From positions 124,001 through 188,000 of the forward strand of contig NW_017189807.1 of NCBI RefSeq assembly GCF_001704415.2: a stretch of 64,000 bases of DNA. The letters run 5' to 3'. Positions within the stretch are counted from its first letter, which is position 1. Every line of letters starts with the position of its first letter. Both the position numbers and the translations under genes were made by a program. The stretch comes from Capra hircus. Taxonomy: Eukaryota > Chordata > Mammalia > Artiodactyla > Bovidae. The notes below the pieces were generated by a model. The model was not told where the DNA came from. It worked only from the letters and a program-made list of their open reading frames with translations, and did no database searches. Shown here piece by piece: positions 11,001 to 23,000 of this stretch.

Positions 11001-14000
11001 GTGTTCTTGCCTGGAGAATCCCATGGACGGAGAAGCCTGGTGGGCTACAGTCCACGGGGTCACAAAAGGTCGGATATGACTGAGCGACTTCAGTTTCAGT
11101 TTCAGTTTCAAACTATGGTGGGAGGTAATGAAGATAACGGTGACCTCCTTCAAAAGGTCCCCTGCACGCACTGCTACACTCAGTGCCCCCATCCCTGCAG
11201 CAGGCCACTGCCAACCCATGCCTGCACTAGAGACTCCTGGACACTCACAGGCAAGTCTAGGTCAGTCTCTTTTGGGGTCACTGGTCCTTTCCCTGGGTCC
11301 TGCTGCACATAAGGTTCTCTTTGTGCCCTCCCAGTTTATTTCCCAGTCCTGTGTAAGTTCTGGTAGCTCTATGGTGGGGTTAATGGCAGCCTCCTTGAAG
11401 AAGGCTTATGCCATACCCAAGTCCGCTGCACCCAGAGCTCCTGCCCCTGTGGCAGTCTACTGCTGACCCGTACTTCTACAGGAGATGCTCAGACACAGTT
11501 CTGTCTCAGTCTCTGTGGGGTCCCTGGGTCCTGGTGCACACAAGGTTTGTTTTGAGCCCTCTGAGTGTCTCTGGCAGGAATGGGGTTTGATTCCAAATGC
11601 AAATTCACCCCTCCTTCCATCTTGCTGGGGCTTCTCCTTTGCCCTTGTGCGTGGGGTATCTCCTCACAGCTGTTCCAGCAAAGCACAGCCACCTGGGAAG
11701 GCTTTTAATTTATGGTAGGAATAAAATTAGTTACAGTTGATTAGGGATGGGCTGTCCCTAGGGGTTATGTTGAGAAAATATATAGGATGGCCAACAATTT
11801 AAGTGGACGCCATATGAATATGTTAATTCAGTTTGAGTGTAGAGGGCATATCTGAGTGTTTAGAGAAGATACATGGGTGAGAGTTGATAAATATGTGGGT
11901 GAAAAGATAATGAATCACTGTTGAGAAAGGAACATTTAAAGAGGGTATAGTAAAGGGTCTTTCCTTTCATATTATGTGAATTTTTTTCTGTTCACATAGG
12001 TTTTTAATTTCTGTAATGCAAGACAGACCTGAAGTATATTTGCCACTTAAATTTTGGTCAGCATATAATCTTCTGGGCATAAAAATGAATATATACTTGT
12101 GAACATCTCTGAAACCAATTTAGAAATTTCACATTGAGTGGGACTCCTGGGAACTCACTATGCTATATAAAATTTTCAAACTCAAAAAATCCCATAGCTG
12201 ATAGTTCATTTCCTAACATAATTTTTGGGGCTTCCCTGGTAGCTCAGAGGTTAAAGCGTCTGCCTGCAATGTGGGAGACCTGGGTTTGATCCCTGGGTCA
12301 GCCCTCTACATTTCTAGATTTCTTGAGCAGTTATAAGTTTCAAATTAATGAAAAATGAATGTAAGAAATGTAGGGGACACTGGAGAACTATGACTTCCAC
12401 AGACTGGTCAACTAGCCTCTAAGTATTTGGAAGTGTGGTAAAATCATTATTTTCCTTTAATACCAACTTTATTGAAGCATCATTCACATACCATAAAATT
12501 TACACACTTAAAGTATACAATTCAGTGGTAATTAGTGTATTCACAGAATTGCATGACTATTAGCACTGTGTAATTTCACAATGTTCGCATCACCCCAAAG
12601 AGAAACACAGTGTCCTTTAGTGGTCACTCCCCCTGCTCCCCATTCCTCAGCCCCTGGTAACCACTAATCTCATCTATCCCTATAAATTTTTCCTGTTCTT
12701 GACATGTCATATAAATATAGTCATATAGTATGTAGGCTTGTTTCTGGTTTCTTTGATTTAGCATAATATCTTCAAGATTCATCAATGTTGAAGTATCAGT
12801 ACCCCATTGCTTTTTATGGCCAAATCATATCCCATGGTATGGCTATACTACCATTTGTTTATCCATTCATCAGTTGATGGCCATTTGAATTGTTTCTACC
12901 TTTTGGCTGGGGTGAAGAATGCTGATATAAACATTCATATGGAAGTTTTTATATGGATAAGTTGTCTTATGTATGTAGTTTTTACTATAGAAACAAAGTG
13001 TAATAAAACAAAGGGGGAACTTTAAAACTTTGAATACAGATCAAGGTGCTCTGAGGGATGTAGTGATAAATATACAGTTTATAATTGCCCCATACATTCC
13101 TAGTTTTATGCTCAATGTTATTTGTCCTCAGCTTTATTGAGGTATAATTGACAAATAGGAATACGATGCACATGGGTTGGGAAGCTCCGCTGGAAGAGGG
13201 CATGGCAACCTGCTCCGGTATTCTTGCCTACAGAAACCCCGTGGACGCAGAAGCCTGGTGGGCTGCAGTCCATAGAGTCGCAGAGACAACTGGAGTGACT
13301 TAGCATGCATACATGCAAGGTGCACAATTGTTCTGATAAATGTGTACATTATGAAATGATCAGCACAGTTAATCTAATTAACATATTCATCACCTCAAAT
13401 TTTAAATCTTGTTTTATGGTGAGAACATATAAGATTTACCCTCTTTGTAAACTGCAGGTATAGTATTGTTCCCTTTAGTCATCAATATAGTAGTCAACAA
13501 TATAGTATTGTTCACTATAGTCATCATGCTGTACATTAGATCTCCAGAATTTACCCATCTTGAGCAACTGAAACTTTGTACTCTTTTGACCAACATCTCC
13601 CTATTTCCACCACTGCCCACCCCCGACTCCCCACTGCCGCCGGCCCCAGGCAGCCACCCTTCTACTCTGTCCTCTCAAGAGTTTGACTATTTTAAACTCA
13701 CATACATTTCACATGTAAAATTCATGTAATATTTGTCTTTCTGTGTCTGGCTTGTTTCATTCAGAATAATGTCCTTCGAGTTCATCCATGTTGTCAGCAA
13801 TGGCAGTATTTCCTTCTTTTTTAAGGCCGAATGACATTCCACTGTGTGTGTACTACATCTTCTTTATTCATTCATTGATGAACATTGAGGTTGTTTTTGA
13901 TTCTTGGCTATTGCAAATAATGCTGCAATGAACATGGGAAAGCAGATATTTCTTGGAGATACGGATATCATTTCCTTTGGATATATGCTTAGAAGGGGGA

Positions 14001-17000
14001 TTCCTGGATCATATGGTAGTTCTATTTCTAATCTTTTTGAGATGTCCTCATACTATTTTTCCTAATTGCTGTCTAATTGCTCTATCAGTTTACATCCCCA
14101 CCAACAGCAAACTCCAAAATGGTTCCTTTTTCTTCATAACCTCAGCAACCTTTGTTATCTGATTTTTTTTATAAATGACCATTTCAACAGGTGGGATGTA
14201 ATAGTTCTTTGAGGTTTTGATTTGCATTTCCCTGATGATTAGTGATGTTGAGCACCTTCTCATATACCTTTTGCCACTCATATGTCTTCTTTGGAGAAAT
14301 GTGTATTCAAGTGTTCTGCCCGTTTTTTTTTTTTTCATTATAAAGTGTTCCATATTTTATTCATTTAATCTCTTTTGATATTTGTGTGGCTTTCAGCATT
14401 TTGATATAACCAGAGCTCTAAACATACATCTTTTCACATTTTTGCTAGTAATATATTAAATTCTTTTCTAGGTCCCATTTTTTCCTTTTTCTTTTTTTTA
14501 AATTTATTTTTTAATATAAATTTATTTATTTTAATTGTAGGATAATTACTTTACAATGGTGTATTGGTTTTGCCATACATCAACATGAATCTGCCGCAGG
14601 TGTACATGTGTTCCCCATCCTGAACTCCCCTCCCACCTCCCTCCCTGTACCATCCCTCTGGGTCATCCCAGTGCACCAGCCCCAAGCATCCTATATCATT
14701 CTGCCCGTTTTTTAACTGGGTTATTAGTTTGCTTTTGATTTGTAAGTGTTCCTTATATATTCTCCATATTAACCCTTTATCACATATATGGTTCACAAGT
14801 ATTTTTTTTCCCATTCTGTAGGATGTTTCTTCACTATGTGGACTGCTTCTTTTGCTGTGGAAAAGCTTTTTAGTTTGATGTAGCCTTGTCTATTTTTCAG
14901 TTTTGTTGCCTGTGCTTTGGAAGTCTTATCCAAAAAATTGTTCTCAAGACCAAATATCTGATGTTTCATGGCAAAGAAGTTGTGCATAGTTGGACATGGT
15001 GATTGATCCTTTGTGTGTGTTGCTGCTGCTGCTGCTAAGTCACTTCAGTCGTGTCTGACTCTGTGCAGCCCCATAGACGGCAGCCCACCAGGCTCCCCTG
15101 TCCCTGGGATTCTCCAGGCAAGAACACTGGAGTGGGTTGCCATTTCCTTCTCCAATGCATGAAAGTGAAAAGTGAAAGGGAAGTGGCTCAGTTGTGTCCG
15201 ACTCTTTGCGACCCCATGGACTGTAGCCCACCAGGCTCCTCCGTCCATAGGATTTTCCAGGCAAGAGTACTGGAGTGGGGTGCCATCACCTTCTCCTTGT
15301 GTGTGTTACTGAATTCAATTTGATAGTATTTGGTAGAGTTTTGCACATACATTCATAAAGGACATTGGTCTGTAGTTTTCTTGAATGCCTTTTTACATTA
15401 GAGTGAAACTGGTATCATGGAAGGAGTTAGAAAATGTTATCTTTAATTTTTGGAATACTTTGTGAAGAATTGGTTCTCATTCTTTAAATGTCCAGTAAAA
15501 GTCGCCATCAAATCCATCTGATTCTGGACTTCTCTTTGTCAGAAATTTTCAGATTTCTGTTTCAACCTCTAGTTATCTTATGGCTATTCAGATTTTCTGT
15601 TTCTTCTAGAACCATGTTCAGAAGTTTGTGTCTTAGGATTTGTCCATGTCATCTAGGTTATCTAATTGGTTGGCACATGATTATTTATTGTTTTATTATT
15701 CTGTCATACTCCTTTTTATTGATGTAGAGTGGTAGTGATATTCTTTCTTTTATTCCTGATTTTAAGAAATTGAGTTTTTGCTGTTGTTGATTTTGGCTTG
15801 ATGAGTCTAGCTCAAGTTTTTTTCAATATCATTAATCATTACAAAGACATAGTTTCAGGTTTGTTGATTTTCTCCATTGCTTTCTGTTCTCTGTTTCATG
15901 GTTATTCCTTTCCTTTTGTTTGCTTTGTTTACTTCCTTTTGCTCTTCTTTTTTTCTATTTCCAAAGATGGAGGTTAGGTTATTGATGAAAGGCCTTTATC
16001 TTTTTTTAATATTGATGCTTACTGCTATAAATTTACTTCTAATCATTTCTTTTGCTGCATCCCATAAGTTTTGGTATGTTGAGTTTTAGTTTTTCTTTAT
16101 TTCAAAGTTTTCTCTAATATCTCTTAAAATTTCTTCTTTGACCTATTGGTTACTTAGAAGTGTATTATTTAATTTCCACGTATTTGTGAGTTTCTTGCAT
16201 TCTCTTATCTTTATTTGTTCTTTTAAACAATTTCTGTATTGATATGCTCTAGTTTGTGAGATGTTCTCATACTGCCTTTAAGTTTTTAGACATGTTTTTC
16301 TTCAGTTTTTTGAACATATTTATAATAGTTGACTTACTGTCTTTGTTTCATAACTCTAACAGTTGTGTTTCCTCAGGGACAGTTGCTATTTATTCAGTTC
16401 AGTTCAGTCGATCAGTCATGCCCAACTCTTTGCAACCCCATGAATTGCAGCACACCAGGCCTCACTGTCCATCACCAACTCCTGGAGTTCACTCAGACTC
16501 ACGTCCATCGAGTCAGTGATGCCATCCAGCCATCTCATCCTCGGTCATCCCCTTCTCCTCCTGCCCCCAATCCCTCCCAGCACCAAGGTCTTTTCCAATG
16601 ATTCAACACTTCACATGAGGTGGCCAAAGTACTGGAGTTTCAGCTTTAGCATCATTCCTTCCAAAGAACACCCAGGACTGATCTCCTTTAGAATGGACTG
16701 GTTGGATCTCCTTGCAGTCCAAGGGACTCTCAAGAGTCTTCTCCAGCACCACAGTTCAAAAGCATCAATTCATCGGCGCTCAGCTTTCTTCACAGTCCAA
16801 CTCTCACATCCATACATGACCAATGGAAAAACCATAGCCTTGACTAGACGGACCTTTGTTGGCAAAGTAATGTCTCTGCTTTTGAATATGCTATCTAGGT
16901 TTAGGTTGGTACAAAAGTAACTGTGGTTTCAGACCATGAATTTTAAATCATTTTAACTAGGCTGAAATACATCTTTATAAATCAAAATAGAAACCACTGT

Positions 17001-20000
17001 GATCAACACATTTTGCCAACGAGAAATAAGTTTGTTTATTCCTGTAGCATAAAAATCCATGCTATGAAATTTGACGAACTCTTGGAAAGCATTTTCTGCC
17101 TCCTGCTGGTTGTGGAAGTGTTTTCCCTGCAAAAAGTTTTCAAGATGCTTGAAGAAGTGGTAAGTTGGTTGGCAAGAGATAAAGTGAATGTGGCAAATGA
17201 GGCTAAACTTTGTAGCCTGATTCATTCAGCTTTTGAAGTGTTCATTGTGTAATATTTAAGGTAATTTTCAAATAGCTGAGAAGTTAATTTTGACAATTTT
17301 CCCAGTGTTCTCTTTCTGTTTGTGAAGGAGTAACTTTTTGGAGGCCTTTATTCTGCCATTCTGGAAGTATTTCAGTGCCATTAATCTTAATTTTTTTTTC
17401 TTAGATCGTTTTCTAATAATGTGCATCTTAAAGATTTGTCAGAGCTGTATATGATGTTTCTAAAGACTTTCATTTCACCATCAATAAACTAGCTTGCCTT
17501 AAAATTTTGTAAGCAACATTTTTTATTTGCTTTTTATTTTATCCCAACAGTTTTCTGTTTTCTTAATCCATTTCAGCTGCTGTAAGAGTATACCATAGAC
17601 TGCACAGTTTATAAGCAACTGAAATTTATTTCTAATCGTTCTGGAGGCTGGAAATCCCAGATCAGAGTGCTCACATGGTCAGATGTGGGCCCTCTTCCTG
17701 GGCACAGACTTCTTCTGATATCCTCACATGGTGGAAGGCTTAAGGAGCTCTGTGGACCCTCTTTTATAAGGACACTAATCCCACTCAGGCTTTAATTGCC
17801 TAATTCTATCTTGTAGAGCATTAGAATTTAACATAAGAGTTTCAGAACTTCCCTGGTGGTTCAGTGGTTACGACTCCTTACTTCCACTTCAGGGACATGA
17901 GTTCAGTCCCTGGTTGTGGAACTAAGATCATGTATGTTGTGTGACATGGCAAAAAAAAAAAAAGAAAAAAAAAAGAACAACAACCCAAAACATGAGTTTT
18001 AGGGGTTCGCAAGTATTACCCAGGGATCAAACCCAAGTCTCCTGCGTTGCAGGCAGGTTCTTTACCTGCTGAGTCACAAGGGAAGCCCCAAATATTCAGC
18101 CGATAGCAATTGATCGCTTTTCTTCTGTTTTCAGAATGTGACATGTTCATTCATTCCACATCAAGTTGGAGTCTTTAAAGTGAAGCAATTTATAGAGATT
18201 ATTGGCTCAGTGGCAGATGAAAATTTGCAGTCTTCATCACTGAAGCCTTTCCATTATATATATTTATATTTTAATAGTGTCTGCAAGCCTTCTACCAAGA
18301 AAGTTGTGATGAAAGTTAATCCTGGTATGCTATCAGGGGTGCTTATCAATTATTAGTTTATTTTTGGTTACTCTAGGATTATCTTAACACATTAATGTTT
18401 AGCTGTGTATATAAAATGTGATCTAATCTAATGCTTCTAAACTTTTGCATGCATCTGGGCCTGTAAAAATATGTCACTGTCTTACATCCCATCATTGATT
18501 ATTAAGCATATCTTTGTTGGAGCCCAAATATTTGAATTTCCAGCATGTTTCCAATAGATGCTGATGCTGCCATTTTGAAGATCTCACTTTGACTAGCACT
18601 GGTTTGGTGGTATATAAAATTTATTGAAAATTTTAATATTTTATTCTTCTACTTTTTGAGTCTATAATATAAACCATTTTGACTATTCCATAGATTTTCT
18701 GATTGCTACTGTTTCAACTAATTCTCAGTTATCTCTTATACATTGAACCATATGAAATTGCTAATATTCAATTCTCTTTATAAAAATTTCAGTTTCATGT
18801 GGGACAACCTAATCCTTCAAGTTATCAGGTTTTAGGTTTTTGCATGCATTTTAATCACTTATGCATACATTATTTTACTAAATTATTTTATGTAGATCCA
18901 TTTATTAATTATTTTCATTTTCTGAATTTGCTTAGGGATTTAGGATTAAGTTGGAAGCAGCACTCTAATGTAATTGTTAATTCATGGAAGTTCAAAAAAA
19001 ATGTTTAAATTTAATATTCAATTCTCTAACAGGTATATCCCCTTTGGTCAGTAATCCTACGGGACAGTTTGTGGTGAAAGACTTGGTGCAGTACAAGGAC
19101 CATGCACCTGTTGCGATGCTTCAGTCAACCATGACACACATTCACAATCATAAGATAAATAAAGAGTTAATAAAGGGTGCACTGATAGCCTTTCCCAATG
19201 ACCGAGCTGCAAGTATCCGGTCTGGAGAAGACCATGAAAATTTCAGGTAATGTGCTATATTAAAAACCTGAAATTTTGTAAGACACAATAACCAGCATGA
19301 TATGCAGAGATCTTATCAGATCCTGCTGTAATAAATTAGTGATGGTAATAATAATAGTAGCAAAATTTTGTTTTCAATTTTTTTAATTGGAGGAGTTGTT
19401 GTGGAATGCTACTCTTATTTCCTTCATCTAACCTTTCATCTCTAATGTGAATGGTTTACCCAATGATTCTTAAAATAGGCTGTTGACAAGCAGAGAAAAA
19501 TAATAGAAATAATCACGTTTGGAAATGTATATAGCCCTCAGAATAGTCATGTTCATTAAATATGGCTGAGACCTTGAATTTATCTAAGATGAAAAATTTT
19601 AAGCTGTGATAAATCAGTCGTTCTCATCTTCATTGTCATTATCGTCTTCATCCTTAGCATCATCTTTGCTCAGTCTCCTCAAAGTCACATTTCCAACAAC
19701 TTTTCCCAAAATGAACTAAAATCTCCCCGGTTATAAGAATTATAAATCAATGCTTAGTGAGAATAAACTCAGTCATCCTGACATCTTTATTTTAGCCATT
19801 AGCTCAGGAATGGTTTTTATATATTTGAGGATGAACTAGATTTCTTTTTTACATGTTTGTATGTTACTAAACAACTGTCTAAACTTGATCATGTCCCATA
19901 ACATTCTTTACTTGTCTCTTTACCTTTGGTGAATCTTTAAGCTCACTTACTTTTACAATTATTTTCTTAAAATACAATTTGATATTTTATGCCATGATTG

Positions 20001-23000
20001 TTTTATTATCCACAATTGGAAAATTCTAAGTTTTTATTAATATATAGTCTATTTATGATTTTATTTTACAAATTCCATTCATATCAGTCTTTTTCTCTCT
20101 TTTTGTAGTTGACAAGTGCTATAAAACACACAAGCATGAAGATTATGCAGACTCCACTTTAAATAATTATACAGTATAAGGAAAGGAAAACACTGCAAAG
20201 ATAGCTGTGGAAATAATTTTTAAATGTATTATATTCAATTATTTCCAATGTTTATATAAATATATCTATATACAGATATAGTGTGTTAATTTAACATTAA
20301 TATTTTATTGGTAAGGCAGTATTAATCAGATGACCTAAACTGCCAGGATTTTTTTTTTTTTTGAGGAAGGCTAACCTAAGTATTTTATATTTATCCCATG
20401 GCCATAATTATATTTTTTCTCTCAATTTACTCTTTTCCATACTAACAGAAATACAAAATTTAGTTATTTTCTGGCTAGCAATTAGTAGTGAAAATTCAAG
20501 TAATGACATTTTACAGTGTATTAACTTGGTAATTATAATTGCTATTTTATTTTTTAATTCATTTTACCTTCTCAACTTTTGAGAAGAAAATAAGGTAAGA
20601 ATTTTGTCTAGTTTTATTTAATGCAGTATATATCTTGTGTTTAGAATAGTGTGTTATAATAGGCGCTCAGTAAATATTTATTTAATGAATGAGGGAAAAT
20701 GTCTTATTTACATTGTAATTTTTTTTGCCTGTACTTTGCACGCTTTAAAAAATCACCTACTCAAAGATTCAGGGTATTTCTTAAAGTTTATTCTTTAAGG
20801 ATCTCGTAAGCATTTAGATATGTTAGTCACCAGCATTTGTCACTTCAGGCACCTACTCTACTACTTACTTCTAAGTCCTACCTTTTCTTCTTGCTACAGA
20901 CAGAGGGACTTCAGATATAGGAATTATTTCTAGATTCGAAAGGTAAAGAATCTACCTGCAATACAGGAGACCTGGGTTCAATCCCTGGGTTAGGAAGACC
21001 CCCTGGAGTAGGGCATGGCAACCCACTCCAGTATTCTTGCCTAGAGAATTCCATGGACAGAGGAGCCTGGTAGGCTACAGTCCACGGGGTCACACAGAGT
21101 CGGACACGACTGAGCAACTTCACGTCATACTTCACTTCAGTCTCTTCATGATGTAAAGAATTTTGTTAAGAATCTAGGAAATGTTGTTGATGATTATCAA
21201 CTATATTAAGTGAAAGAGCTTCCCATTACCCAACATAATAAAGAACAATATAGTCTGTGGGGTCGCAAAGAGTTGGACATGACTGAGCAATTAGCACATG
21301 CAAAGGTAGTTCAAGATCCCAGAGCCTGAAGAGAGATTTAAATATATCAACAACTATCCTTGGAGAAATATCAACAACCTCAGATATGAAGATGGTACCA
21401 CTCTAATGGCAGAAAACAAAGAGGAACTAAAGAGCCTCTTGATGAGGGTGAAGCAGGAGAGTCAAAAAGCTGGCTTGAAACTCAACATTCAAAACACAAA
21501 GATCATGACATCCAGTTCCATCACTTCATGGCAAATAGATGGGGAAAATGTGGAAATATAGACAGATTTTATTTTCTTGGGCTCCAGCATCACTAAAGAT
21601 GATGACTGCAGCCATGAAATTAAAAGATATTTGCTCCTTGGAAGGAAAGCTATGACAAACCTAGACAGTGTATTAAAAATCAGAGATATCATTTTGCCAA
21701 CAAAGGTCCACATAGTCAAATCTATGGTTTTTCCAGTATTCATGTATGAATGTGAGAGCTGGATCATAAAGAAAGCTGAGCATCAAAGAATTGATGCTTT
21801 GGAATTGTAGTGTTGGAGAAGACTCTTGAGAGTCCCTTGGACTGCAAGGAGATCAAACCAGTCAATCCTAAAAGAAATCAACACTGAGTATTCTTTGGGA
21901 GGACTGATGCTGAAGCTGAAGCTCCAATATACTTTAGCCACCTAATTCGAAGAGCCAACTCATTTGAAAAAACCCTGATGCTGGGAAAAATTGAGGGCAG
22001 GAGGAGAAGGGGGCAGCAGAGAATGAGATGGCTGGATGTCATCACCAGTTCAGTGAGCATGAATTTAACCAAACTCCAGGACACAGTGAGCTTCCCTGGT
22101 GGCTCAGCTGGTAAATAATCCACCTGCAAAGTGGGAGACCTGGATTTGATCCCTGGGTTGGGAAGACCTACTGGATAAGGGATAGGCTACAACTCCAGTA
22201 TTATTGGGCTTCCCTGGTGACTCAGACAGTAAAGAATGTGCCCACAATTCAGGAGACCTGGGTTCGATCGTGGGTGGGAAAGATCCCCTGGAGAAGGGAA
22301 CAGCTACCCACTCTAGTATTCTGGCTTGGAGAATTCCATGGACTGTATAGTCCGGGTCACAGAGTCGGACACCACTGAGCAACTTTCACTTTCCAGGAGA
22401 TAGTGAAGGGAGGGAAGCTTGGCATGTTGGAAAGAGTCAGACAGGACTTAGTGACTGAACAGCAACAGTCCTTGAGTAGCAAAGCATTTGTTTCTCCTTA
22501 TTGCTTCACTCTCTTAAAGAGTTTAACTCAGTTAAAAAAGTCTTACTGTGACCAATGAGGAATTATTGAAAACAGGAAGAAATATTAGATTAAATTTCAT
22601 TTGACTGTGTAAGACTACTAGGTTTATACTTATGATTTAATTATTGAGAGTGATAATCTCAATAATTAATAATATTGGCTGAAGACTGAGATAGCCTAAG
22701 GCTGAAGGATATGAATAATTGTACTTCTTGTTTTTATGGAAAATATGTGGTAGGCCAAAGTAAAAGCGTGAACACAGTTGAGTGAATATGAGATATTGAG
22801 TAGTTTGTAGTTTTTTGGTTTTTTTCTTTGTATAGGTTTGTTGCTGATGGTTACTTTATAAACTCTGAGATATTAAGAAAGCAGCATAATTTTAAAAAAG
22901 GATTTCTTATTCTTTCTATATACTTTTTTTCTGGTTTTGAATACAGTGATCTAAAAGTAATTAACTATTAGGAAACACTAATAAGATTCAGATCTAATTC

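Larger units (their letters stand above)
7435..11715 (-). mobile_element. Long antisense BovB LINE with two SINE insertions
   Basis: From the 3' tail (gtctgactctctgcaacc) it runs through the reverse transcriptase part (open piece 7607-8185 on minus), the connecting region with stops and frameshifts, the endonuclease (9295-10296) and a further 1.2 kb of upstream sequence. It is the longest BovB here. Two Bov-tA elements interrupt it at 10279-10414 and about 10893-11110. The reverse transcriptase is not intact, so the copy is dead as an autonomous element. The 11110-11715 section may be a BovB 5' region or older neighbouring DNA. Confidence 0.85.
13125..16393 (-). mobile_element. Old L1, antisense, interrupted by three insertions
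   Basis: The L1 starts again at its 3' end (cagctttattgaggtataat, 13130) and continues through 3' UTR and ORF2-derived sequence to about 16390. It is split by a Bov-tA at about 13166-13317, a ruminant L1 fragment at 14323-14698 and a Bov-tA2 at 15022-15296. The L1 text resumes at the same point after each. Confidence 0.82.

Noticed and set aside
11128..11718. Overlapping 60-112-codon frames with Pro and Ser-rich translations
   Set aside because: They lie in the upstream part of a BovB or in neighbouring repeat DNA; no splice fit and no known domain.
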